From Hyphomicrobiales bacterium (GTDB taxonomy: Bacteria; Pseudomonadota; Alphaproteobacteria; Rhizobiales; Beijerinckiaceae), in the NCBI GenBank assembly GCA_930633525.1, contig CAKNFP010000001.1, forward strand, positions 4,339,501 to 4,403,500: a stretch of DNA of 64,000 bases. Reading direction: 5' to 3'. Below, in pieces: positions 54,430 through 64,000 of the stretch (its first letter is position 1; each line of letters begins with the position of its first letter). A program made the position numbers and the translations under genes. A model generated the notes under the pieces. That model saw only the letters and a program-made list of their open reading frames with translations. It did not search any database and had not been told where the DNA came from.

Positions 54430-54666
54430 ACCTCTGTGGCGGAGAGTGAGGGCGGGACGGCAAGATAAGGCTTCACGGACAGTTTAGAACGACTATGATT
54501 CGTCTAGCAGTCCGACACGAAACTCTCTATATAGAGCGCAGGCTGCGCCGCGCGCGTGACGCGCGGGGACCTGGGCACCCCCGGGGCGGCGCGCGCTGTT
54601 GCGCAACAGGCCGGCATTTCTGTCTCACCAGGACATCTGTGCCGTCCGTCCCCGAAGGATCACGCG

Positions 54667-57354
<2,688 letters not shown>

Positions 57355-57361
57355 TGATGAA

Positions 57362-57386
57362 TGAGGCGGCCCCAGAGGCCGCCTCA
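57362..57386 (+). terminator. hairpin downstream of acnA
   Basis: TGAGGCGGCC (57362-57371) pairs with GGCCGCCTCA (57377-57386), a perfect ten-base stem directly after the acnA stop. Only scattered T's follow, so termination may be weak. The rest of the 313-base gap to acpXL holds no gene and probably the acpXL promoter. Confidence 0.65.
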
Positions 57387-57667
57387 TCCTTCCGCCTTCC
57401 GCGCCGGTAAGGCGGTACGCTGGTCCGCTTTCTGAAGAACGGCCTGGCTTTCAACGGTCGGACGATTGCGCCGATAGCGTGCGCTGTCGCACAATCTGCG
57501 ATTTTGCGGCGAAGATCGGTCACCGAACCGTCACCCGCGCTTGGACAAGAGCCGGCGCTCATGTATAGGGAAACGCATCAAGGCCCCGCGCACGCCCCAC
57601 GTGCCTGGGCATTTTTTCTGTTGCGCCCTGCACGGGTTGCACACTTCACGGACAGGAGAGCCAAGCG

Positions 57668-57949
57668 ATGGCATCTACCTTCGAGACCGTCGCCGATATC
57701 ATCGCCGAAACCGCTGACATTCCGCGTGATCAGATCACGCCGGAAAGCCATGCCATCGACGATCTCGGAATTGATTCGCTGGCATTCCTCGACATCGCCT
57801 TCGCGATCGACAAGGCTTTCGGTATCAAGTTGCCTCTTGAGACCTGGACGCAGGAGGTCAATGACGGGAAGGTCCCAGCTGACCAGTATTTCGTTCTGAA
57901 GAACCTCTGCGCCCGTATCGACGATCTCGTGGCGGCGAAAACCGCGTGA
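57668..57949 (+). CDS. acpXL: acyl carrier protein AcpXL
   Basis: The specialised carrier for 27-hydroxyoctacosanoate-type very-long-chain fatty acids of lipid A. The 93-residue sequence has the phosphopantetheine site [19 protein letters not shown] with Ser37, and the XL-specific [22 protein letters not shown]. The preceding GGAGAGCC is a good ribosome-binding site. It opens a plus-strand cluster that continues to the window end. Confidence 0.96.
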   Translation: MASTFETVADIIAETADIPRDQITPESHAIDDLGIDSLAFLDIAFAIDKAFGIKLPLETWTQEVNDGKVPADQYFVLKNLCARIDDLVAAKTA

Positions 57950-58046
57950 TGCGCCCCGACAACGGGCCTTCGAGCCCGTCCGGGCGTGACGAAACGACAG
58001 GCGCCGGTCAGTCCGGCGCAGCTGTCCGGCTCCGGTAGCTCACCGT

Positions 58047-58520
58047 ATGCGCCTCGAATATTTTCAGATGATCGACCGCGTCGTCGCTTTCGACGAGGCG
58101 GCTTTGCGGCTTGAGGCCCGCTCCACCGTTCCTGCGGAGAGCCCGGTTTTCGAAGGCCATTTCCCCGGTCATCCCTTGATGCCGGGCGTCCTTCTCACCG
58201 AGACGATGGCTCAGGCATCCGGCTATCTCATTCTCGGTCTCTGCCGCTTCTCGCATATGCCGTTTCTCTGCGGAGTCGAGAAGGCGAAGTTCCGCACCTT
58301 CGTCGGCCCCGGCGCGCCGCTCGACATCACCGCCACTCGCATCCATGAGGGCTCCGGCTACGCCGTGACAAAGGCGCGCATTGCCTCGGGCGGCAAGGCC
58401 ATCTGTGATGCAGAATTGATGTTCCGCACAATGCCGTTCCCCGACGGCCTCGGGGCCCGCATGCGCGAACAGGCAGCATCCCTCGGCCTTGAAGTGGAGG
58501 AAGCGCAGAATGACGCGTGA
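58047..58520 (+). CDS. fabZXL: 3-hydroxyacyl-ACP dehydratase, FabZ-like (FabZXL)
   Basis: A 157-residue hotdog-fold dehydratase for the very-long-chain elongation cycle. The active-site helix is GHFPGHPLMPGVLLTE with His and, in the partner helix, Glu; YFQMIDRVVAF at the start also fits FabZ. It follows acpXL by 97 bases and overlaps the next gene by 11. Confidence 0.9.
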   Translation: MRLEYFQMIDRVVAFDEAALRLEARSTVPAESPVFEGHFPGHPLMPGVLLTETMAQASGYLILGLCRFSHMPFLCGVEKAKFRTFVGPGAPLDITATRIHEGSGYAVTKARIASGGKAICDAELMFRTMPFPDGLGARMREQAASLGLEVEEAQNDA

Positions 58521-59649
58521 GGTCTGGATTACCGGCCTCGGGCTCGTCTCCAGCCTGGGTGAAGGCGCAAAAGCCCATCTCGGCATTTTCGACGGAGACA
58601 CGGACCCGGTCATCGACAACGAGCGCTTCGCGCCGTTTTCCGTCCATCCCGCCATTCCCCTGGAACTGGACCGGCAGATTCCCAAGAAGGCCGACCAGCG
58701 CCAGATGGAACCCTGGCAACGCCTCGGCGTCTATGCCGCGGGTCTGGCGCTTGAAGACGCCGACCTCAAAGGCGACGCCGAAAGGCTCGCCGCCATGCAG
58801 CTCATCGTCGCGGCGGGCGGCGGGGAGCGCGACTATGCGGTCGATGGCCAGATCCTGACCGGGCTGCGCACGGCCGAAAAGCCCGGTGTGTTTCTCAACG
58901 AACATCTGATGGGCGACATCCGGCCGACCTTGTTCCTCGCCCAGCTGTCCAACCTTCTGGCCGGCAATATCTCCATCGTCCACGGCGTCACGGGCGCCAC
59001 CCGCACCTTCATGGGCGAAGAGCAGTCCGGCGTCGACGCCCTGCGCATCGCTCACGCGCGTATCGCGGCGGGACAGGGTGATACCTTCCTTGTCGGTGGT
59101 GCCTACAATGCCGAGCGGCCGGACGTCCTGCTGATCTACGAAATGGGGCAGCTTCTCTGGAAGAAGCCCTATGCCTCGGTCTGGGACAGGCCCGGCGAGG
59201 GCGGCGGTTTCATCCCCGGCAGCGCCGCCGGCTTCCTGGTGCTCGAAGCGCGGGAAACCGCCGAGGCGCGTGGAGCCACGCCGGTTGCGGCCTTGCAGGC
59301 TGTCGCGGCGGACCAGGTGACGCGCGGCATCGGCGCGGTGGGCGCCAGCGTCGAGAACCTGTGGCAGCAGGCGGCGAGCGACTTCAGGCCGACGGGCGGC
59401 GCCATTCTCTCCGGCGCGACGGGCATAACCGGCATCACCGAGGAAGAGCGCGGCGCGCTCGCCAAGCTTATGCCGGGCACGACGGTGCATGCCATGGGCG
59501 ACTTCATCGGCCACACGATCGAGGCGCAGTTCCCCCTGAGCGTGGCCATCGCGGCGGCAGCGATCCGCGACAGCTATCTCAGGCAGGCCGCGGTCACCAG
59601 CGTCGGTCACATGCGCGGCGAAGGCCTGGCCTTCCTGACGTCGGTCTGA
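58510..59649 (+). CDS. fabF2XL: beta-ketoacyl-ACP synthase-like protein lacking catalytic residues (FabF2XL)
   Basis: A 379-residue thiolase-fold protein of the KAS II type (WITGLGLVSSLGEG at the start, GGFIPGSAAGFLVLEARE). The place of the nucleophile Cys reads HGVTGATRTFMGEE, with no Cys, and the first His is also missing (SGATGITG instead of a HGT motif); a GHT-like His335 remains. It therefore looks like a chain-length-factor type partner of FabF1XL. GAGGAA seven bases before ATG 58510 supports the start. Confidence 0.9.
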   Translation: MTREVWITGLGLVSSLGEGAKAHLGIFDGDTDPVIDNERFAPFSVHPAIPLELDRQIPKKADQRQMEPWQRLGVYAAGLALEDADLKGDAERLAAMQLIVAAGGGERDYAVDGQILTGLRTAEKPGVFLNEHLMGDIRPTLFLAQLSNLLAGNISIVHGVTGATRTFMGEEQSGVDALRIAHARIAAGQGDTFLVGGAYNAERPDVLLIYEMGQLLWKKPYASVWDRPGEGGGFIPGSAAGFLVLEARETAEARGATPVAALQAVAADQVTRGIGAVGASVENLWQQAASDFRPTGGAILSGATGITGITEEERGALAKLMPGTTVHAMGDFIGHTIEAQFPLSVAIAAAAIRDSYLRQAAVTSVGHMRGEGLAFLTSV

Positions 59650-59661
59650 GGCGGGAGCACG

Positions 59662-60966
59662 ATGGCACAGCAACACCGCGACAGTCATGAACACCGCGAC
59701 AGCCATGGACGGCCGATCGTTGCCGTCACCGGAATGGGCGTCGTCACCTCTCTCGGCGCCGGCAAGGACGAGAACTGGGCCGCCCTGACGGCGGGCCGGT
59801 CCGGCATCCACACGATCAGCCGCTTCCCGATCGAGGGCCTGCGCACAACCATCGCGGGCACAGTCGATTTCATTCCCGTCGAGCCGTTTTGCGCACCGCT
59901 CCTCTCCGAGCAGCTCGCAACGCTCGCCGCCGAGGAGGCCGTGAGCCAGGCGGCCATCGGTTCGGTCGGCGATTTTCCCGGCAGCCTTTTCATCGCCGTA
60001 CCCCCCGTGGAGATGGAGTGGCCGCAGCGCGAGGCGCTGGCCAAGGCGTCCGGCCAGCAAGGCGACATCACCTATGCCGATTTGCTCAAGGCGGCCGGCT
60101 CCGGCGATTTCAAGGCCTGGCACAACCTCTTTCTCTTCGGAACCGTCGCGGACCGCATCCGCGAGCGTTTCGGCACCAAGGGTTCGCCGATCTCGCTGTC
60201 GACCGCCTGTTCCTCCGGCGCGACAGCCATTCAGCTCGGCGTCGAGGCAATCCGTCGCGGCGAGAGCAAGGCCGTGCTCGCCATCGGCACTGATGGCTCG
60301 GTGCACGCGGAAGCCTTGATCCGTTTCTCGCTGCTCTCGGCTCTCTCGACCCAGAACGACCCGGCCGAGGAGGCCGCGAAGCCCTTCTCCAAGAACCGTG
60401 ACGGCTTTGTCATGGGCGAAGGCGCCGCGGCACTCGTCCTCGAGGATTACGACCAAGCCATCGCGCGCGGCGCGACGATCCTGGGCGTCGTCGCCGGCGT
60501 CGGCGAGAAGGGCGACGGCTTCCACCGCACCCGTTCCAGCCCGGGCGGGGCACCGATCATCGCCGCCATTCGCGAGGCGATTGCCGACGCAGGGCTGACG
60601 CCCGATGACGTGGACTACATCAATGCCCACGGCACGGCGACGCCGGAGAACGACAGGATGGAGGCGCTCGGCCTGACGACGGTGCTCGGCGAGCGCATGG
60701 CGCAGGTGCCGATCTCCTCCAACAAGTCGATGATTGGCCATACCTTGACGGCGGCCGGCGCCATTGAGGCGGTCGTGTCGCTGATGACGATCGCCAATGG
60801 CCGTCTGCCGCCCACGATCAACTATCAGGTGCCCGATCCCGCGATCCCGCTCGATGTGGTGCCCAACGAGGCGCGCGACGCGCAAGTGACCCGCGTGCTT
60901 TCCAACTCCTTCGGCTTCGGCGGTCAGAACACCTGCCTGCTGTTCACGGCCGAACCGGTGACCTGA
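59662..60966 (+). CDS. fabF1XL: beta-ketoacyl-ACP synthase II (FabF1XL)
   Basis: A 434-residue condensing enzyme with the full triad: Cys183 in STACSSGAT, His323 in NAHGTATPEND, and His360 in MIGHTLTAAGA. It elongates the acyl chain on AcpXL. The N terminus has a short duplication (RDSHEHRDSH), encoded by two near-identical 18-base copies from about 59675. It lies 12 bases after fabF2XL, and the two likely work as a heterodimer. Confidence 0.94.
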   Translation: MAQQHRDSHEHRDSHGRPIVAVTGMGVVTSLGAGKDENWAALTAGRSGIHTISRFPIEGLRTTIAGTVDFIPVEPFCAPLLSEQLATLAAEEAVSQAAIGSVGDFPGSLFIAVPPVEMEWPQREALAKASGQQGDITYADLLKAAGSGDFKAWHNLFLFGTVADRIRERFGTKGSPISLSTACSSGATAIQLGVEAIRRGESKAVLAIGTDGSVHAEALIRFSLLSALSTQNDPAEEAAKPFSKNRDGFVMGEGAAALVLEDYDQAIARGATILGVVAGVGEKGDGFHRTRSSPGGAPIIAAIREAIADAGLTPDDVDYINAHGTATPENDRMEALGLTTVLGERMAQVPISSNKSMIGHTLTAAGAIEAVVSLMTIANGRLPPTINYQVPDPAIPLDVVPNEARDAQVTRVLSNSFGFGGQNTCLLFTAEPVT

Positions 60967-60976
60967 CGCAGATACG

Positions 60977-61738
60977 ATGACAGCCTCCGTCGAACCGCAA
61001 CGCATTCTCGTCACCGGCGGGGCCAAGGGCGTCGGCGCCGCCATCGTGCGGACGCTCGTCGCCGGCGGCTATGCCGTCGATTTCACCTATCGCAGCTCCG
61101 GCGACGCCGCGGTCGCGCTGGCGCGTGAGTTGACGGACGCCCATGGCGTGGCTGTCAACGCACTGGCGCTCGACCTGGCCGATACCGCCGCGATCGAGGC
61201 CTTCTGCGCGGCGCAGGAAGATACCGTCTACTACGGCCTCGTGCACAACGCCGGCCAGCCCTATGACGCCTTGACCGCCGTGATGTCGCAGGACAAGGCG
61301 GAGGCGGCCATGCAGGTCAATTTCTGGTCGGTGACGCGGCTCGTGAAAACCTTCATCCGGCCGATGATCCGCGCCCGCGCGGGTCGCATCGCGGTCATCG
61401 GCTCGGTGACCGCGCTTCAGGCGAATGCCGGGAACGCGGCCTATGCCGCATCCAAGGGCGCGCTGCTCAGCTACCTCAAGACGCTCGCGATCGAGAGCGC
61501 CAAGCGCGGTGTCACCGCGAACTACATCGCGCCGGGCTTCATCGATACCGACATGATGACCCCCTATGCGGCCTACCGCCCGCAGATGGAGAAGCAGATC
61601 CCCGCCGGCCGTTTCGCGGCGCCGGACGAGATCGCTGGGCTTGTCGCCTTCCTGATGAGCCCGCCGGCCGCCTATATCACCGGCGCGGTCATTCCGATCG
61701 ACGGCGGCCTGACGGCACAGCTCGGCGTCCATCGCTAG
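60977..61738 (+). CDS. FabG-like SDR (3-ketoacyl-ACP reductase)
   Basis: A 253-residue short-chain dehydrogenase. ILVTGGAKGVGAAIVRTL is the NAD(P) site, VHNAGQPY the stabilising motif, and the triad is Ser in VIGSVTALQ with YAASKGALL (Tyr, Lys). Ten bases after fabF1XL, it would supply the keto-reduction of the very-long-chain elongation cycle. The canonical rhizobial cluster is usually described without a reductase at this place. Confidence 0.88.
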   Translation: MTASVEPQRILVTGGAKGVGAAIVRTLVAGGYAVDFTYRSSGDAAVALARELTDAHGVAVNALALDLADTAAIEAFCAAQEDTVYYGLVHNAGQPYDALTAVMSQDKAEAAMQVNFWSVTRLVKTFIRPMIRARAGRIAVIGSVTALQANAGNAAYAASKGALLSYLKTLAIESAKRGVTANYIAPGFIDTDMMTPYAAYRPQMEKQIPAGRFAAPDEIAGLVAFLMSPPAAYITGAVIPIDGGLTAQLGVHR

Positions 61739-61856
61739 GCCCCGACAGCGTCGGCCCCGGTATCGTGGCCGATGCCCTAATCCGGCGGTGGCGGTTGATG
61801 CCGGCGGTGTGCCCTGCTACGGATCGCGTCACTCAAAAATCAGGTAGATTGTGACG

Positions 61857-62888
61857 ATGCATTCCATGCGCGCGCTGCAACTTTTTGGTGACCGTGACCT
61901 GCGACTGGAAGAGGTGGCCGCGCCGCCGCCTCCCGGCCCGGGCGAAGTCCAGGTGCGTGTTCACGCCGTCGGCCTCAACCACATCGATGTCTGGGGCTTC
62001 CGGGGCATGGCCTTCGCCAAGCGCAAGCTGCCGCTCGCCGTGGGGGCTGAGGCCTCCGGCGCCGTGGTTGCGGTGGGCGAGGACGTCACCCATGTGGACA
62101 TCGGGGATCGCGTCGCCATGTATGGCGCGATGACCTGCGGGCATTGCAAGGCCTGCCGGGAAGGCCGCGACAATCTCTGTGAGAATGTCGGCGGGGTGCT
62201 CGGCTTCCATATCGACGGCTTCGCCCGCGACTTCGTCAACATGCCCCAGCGGCTTCTCGTCAAGATTCCCGATGGCGTGAGTTTCCAGGAAGCCGCCTGC
62301 GCGCCGGTTGCCTTCGGCACCGTCCAGCACATGCTTTTCGACAACGCCAAGCTTGAACCCGGCGAATCGATTCTCGTCCATGCCGGGGGCTCGGGCATCG
62401 GCACCGCGGCGATCAAGATGGCGAAGGCCATCGGCTGCCATGTCATCACCACGGTCGGCGACGACGACAAGGGCGCCAAGGCCAAGCTGCTCGGCGCCGA
62501 CCATGTGATCAACTACCGCACCGACCGCTTCGAGGGCGTGGTGCGCAAGCTCACCGGCCGCAAGGGCGTCGACGTGGTGTTCGAGCATGTGGGCGTCGAT
62601 ACCTGGAACGGCTCCCTGCTCTGCCTGAAGCGTGGCGGCCGCCTGGTGACCTGCGGGTCGACCTCCGGCGTATCGACCACGATGAACCTGATGCAGCTCT
62701 TCCAGCAGCAGTACAAGATCTTCGGGTCCTTCGGCTGCACGCTGGGTAACATCGATCAATCGTTGCACAAGATGGCGACCGGCATCACGCCGGTGATCGA
62801 CACCGTCTTCGATGTCGCCGACTACGCCCTGGGCCTGGAACGGCTGGAGAGCCGCAAGGTCTTCGGCAAGGTGATCGTGACCTTGTAA
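61857..62888 (+). CDS. adh2XL: zinc-binding alcohol dehydrogenase family protein (Adh2XL)
   Basis: A 343-residue MDR-superfamily oxidoreductase. It has the GroES-like N domain (VRVHAVGLNHIDVWGFRGM), the structural zinc loop CGHCKACREGRDNLCEN, and the nucleotide-binding VHAGGSGIGTAAIKMAK. The usual catalytic Cys after GLN is His. Its product is the cluster member called adh2XL in Rhizobium; its exact role in very-long-chain synthesis is not established. The start among GTG 61851, ATG 61857 and ATG 61866 is uncertain; AGGTAG precedes. Confidence 0.88.
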   Translation: MHSMRALQLFGDRDLRLEEVAAPPPPGPGEVQVRVHAVGLNHIDVWGFRGMAFAKRKLPLAVGAEASGAVVAVGEDVTHVDIGDRVAMYGAMTCGHCKACREGRDNLCENVGGVLGFHIDGFARDFVNMPQRLLVKIPDGVSFQEAACAPVAFGTVQHMLFDNAKLEPGESILVHAGGSGIGTAAIKMAKAIGCHVITTVGDDDKGAKAKLLGADHVINYRTDRFEGVVRKLTGRKGVDVVFEHVGVDTWNGSLLCLKRGGRLVTCGSTSGVSTTMNLMQLFQQQYKIFGSFGCTLGNIDQSLHKMATGITPVIDTVFDVADYALGLERLESRKVFGKVIVTL

Positions 62889-62971
62889 CGCGGTCCCGCT
62901 CTTGACCCGGCCGCCTGCTTCGGGGAAGTAGGCAGGCAAGAGCTGGTTGGACGGTCTATGCGTCCTGCCGC

Positions 62972-63086
62972 ATAGAGCATCATGCGCAAAAGTGTGGGCG
63001 GTTTTGCGCGGGAACGATGCTCTATCTCATAGAATCTGGAGCATTTTGCTCCAGCCAGATGATTCTATCTGGCTGCAAAATGCTCT
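62972..63086. repeat. two adjacent intergenic palindromes
   Basis: ATAGAGCAT (62972) pairs with GATGCTCTAT (63016-63025), with GCGCAAAA...TTTTGCGC inside. A second palindrome follows: GAGCATTTTG (63039-63048) with CAAAATGCTC (63076-63085) and CCAGCCAGAT/ATCTGGCTG inside. Both belong to the GAGCAT-type palindromes widespread in Hyphomicrobiales. They sit between adh2XL and lpxXL, in the last 200 bases before the latter. Confidence 0.85.
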
Positions 63087-63107
63087 AAGGGCTGGAGCAG
63101 CACGACT

Positions 63108-64000
63108 TTGACAGCACGACGTCAGACCTCGCTTGGCGGGATCGTTCGGCGATTGGCCTCGCGGGTCGCGGAAGTGACCATGATCGGGCTCGTCCGCGCT
63201 GTCTTCGCGCTGTTCCGTGCGCTGGGTCCGGACCGCTCGAGCGCCTTGGGCGGCGCCGTCGCCCGCGCCATCGGGCCACTCTTTCCCGCCCATCGCACGG
63301 CGATGACCAACCTGCGCGAAGCCTTCCCCGACAAGAGCGAGGCGGAACGGCGCGCGATCGCCCGAAGCGCCTGGGACAATCTTGGCCGCACCGGCGCGGA
63401 ATATGCCCATCTGTCGGTCCTGTTCGACTATGATCACGACAACCCGCAACTTGATGCGCGTGTGGAAGTCGATGGCATCGAGCATTTCATGGCACTGCGC
63501 GACGATGGCAAGCCCGGGATTATCTTCTCGGCCCATCTCGGCAACTGGGAGCTGCCGGCGATCTGTGCGGCGCGCTATGGGCTGGCGGCGACGGCGGTTT
63601 TCCGCGCGCCCAACGATCCCGGCATCGCGCATGTGGTACACGAAGTGCGCAGCCAGACCATGGGCGGGCTTGAAGCCGCGCGCCAAGGAGCGGCCTTCGC
63701 CATGGCCCGCGTCCTGGAAGACGGCGGGCATCTCGGCATGTTGATCGACCAGCACTTCACGCGCGGCGTGACCGTGCCGTTCTTCGGGCGGCCGGCGCGG
63801 ACAAACCCGATCCTCGGCAAGTTCGCCCGGCGGTTCGACTGTCCGGTGCATGGTGTCCGGGTGCAGCGGTTGCCCGGAGGGCGCTTTCGCCTGCAGCTCA
63901 CGCCTCCGCTCGATCTGCCGCGCGACAGCGAAGGACTGATCGATGTCGAGGGCGCCATGGCCGCCATGACGGCCGTCGTCGAGACATGGGTGCGAGAGGA
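63108..64000 (+). CDS. lpxXL: lipid A very-long-chain acyltransferase LpxXL, 3' end beyond window
   Basis: The frame is open to the window edge, giving about 297 residues of a LpxL/HtrB-family acyltransferase. The catalytic motif is FSAHLGNWELP (HX4E); other family features are HRTAMTNLREAFPDKSEAER, WDNLGRTGAEYAHL, and MLIDQHFTRGVTVPFFGRPA. LpxXL moves the 28-carbon acyl chain from AcpXL to lipid A at the inner membrane. I chose TTG 63108, with GGAG 10 bases upstream, because the family has ~30 residues before the hydrophobic segment; ATG 63180 is the alternative. Confidence 0.92.
   Translation, partial: MTARRQTSLGGIVRRLASRVAEVTMIGLVRAVFALFRALGPDRSSALGGAVARAIGPLFPAHRTAMTNLREAFPDKSEAERRAIARSAWDNLGRTGAEYAHLSVLFDYDHDNPQLDARVEVDGIEHFMALRDDGKPGIIFSAHLGNWELPAICAARYGLAATAVFRAPNDPGIAHVVHEVRSQTMGGLEAARQGAAFAMARVLEDGGHLGMLIDQHFTRGVTVPFFGRPARTNPILGKFARRFDCPVHGVRVQRLPGGRFRLQLTPPLDLPRDSEGLIDVEGAMAAMTAVVETWVRE

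Noticed and set aside
58327..61044. 905-codon minus-strand frame across the fabF2XL/fabF1XL genes
   Set aside because: It covers two well-identified condensing enzymes on the plus strand and shows no motif of its own.

Overview
The window is GC-rich chromosomal DNA from an alphaproteobacterium, almost certainly of the order Hyphomicrobiales (Rhizobiales). The evidence is the very-long-chain lipid A gene set (acpXL-fabZXL-fabF2XL-fabF1XL-adh2XL-lpxXL), a 1,650-residue NAD-dependent glutamate dehydrogenase, BluB, an IalB-like protein, a DUF2794 protein, ribosomal protein L21 with a helix-hairpin-helix tail, and gene orders typical of the order (rplU-rpmA-acetyltransferases-obgE; ffh-rpsP-rimM-trmD-rplS-leuC; dapF-mtaB-ftsY; ccmABCDG-acnA). 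The genus cannot be fixed from sequence alone; it resembles Chelatococcus/Beijerinckiaceae-type genomes. Most of the window is conserved core chromosome.

Layout. 0-5.5 kb: tRNA-Ser(CGA), rplU, rpmA, two GNAT acetyltransferases, a serralysin-type metalloprotease on the minus strand split by a one-base excess in a G9 tract, then obgE. 5.6-12.6 kb (minus): NAD-glutamate dehydrogenase, bluB and a UMF1-family transporter packed like an operon. 12.6-19.7 kb: a poorly explained 1 kb gap, a DUF2794 protein, an APH-fold kinase, a Bax-inhibitor-1 membrane protein and a YbbA/YbbP-like ABC pair. 19.8-26.6 kb (plus): SGNH esterase, aldo/keto reductase, RNA cyclic phosphodiesterase, DUF1232 protein, IalB-like protein, small PepSY-like protein, rlmN, a membrane protein and a LemA protein.

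26.6-37.3 kb (minus): leuB, an AT-richer HEFGH metallopeptidase gene, leuD, a zincin-like metallopeptidase, a small membrane protein, a GNAT enzyme, leuC, then rplS-trmD-rimM-rpsP, a chorismate mutase, ffh and a small Cys-motif protein. 37.3-41.3 kb: a probable insertion carrying a GT2-GT4 double glycosyltransferase and a methyltransferase with another G9 tract. 41.2-49.8 kb: exported GyrI-like protein, dapF-mtaB, a repeat-rich gap, an RluA-family synthase, ftsY, a YnfA protein, an ECF41 sigma factor operon with its own recognisable promoter, and septation protein A. 49.8-57.4 kb: membrane class III cyclase, cytochrome c maturation genes ccmA, B, C, D and G (minus), and acnA (plus). 57.6 kb to the end: the very-long-chain fatty acid cluster, with an additional SDR reductase, running off the window inside lpxXL.

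Functional picture: translation and membrane targeting (L21, L27, L19, S16, ObgE, RimM, TrmD, RlmN, Ffh, FtsY, MtaB), leucine and lysine/peptidoglycan precursor synthesis (leuBCD, dapF), glutamate catabolism and TCA cycle (gdh, acnA), cytochrome c assembly, and outer-membrane lipid A modification. The accessory-looking parts are the serralysin, the HEFGH peptidase and the glycosyltransferase/methyltransferase pair. No CRISPR array, prophage or insertion sequence was seen.
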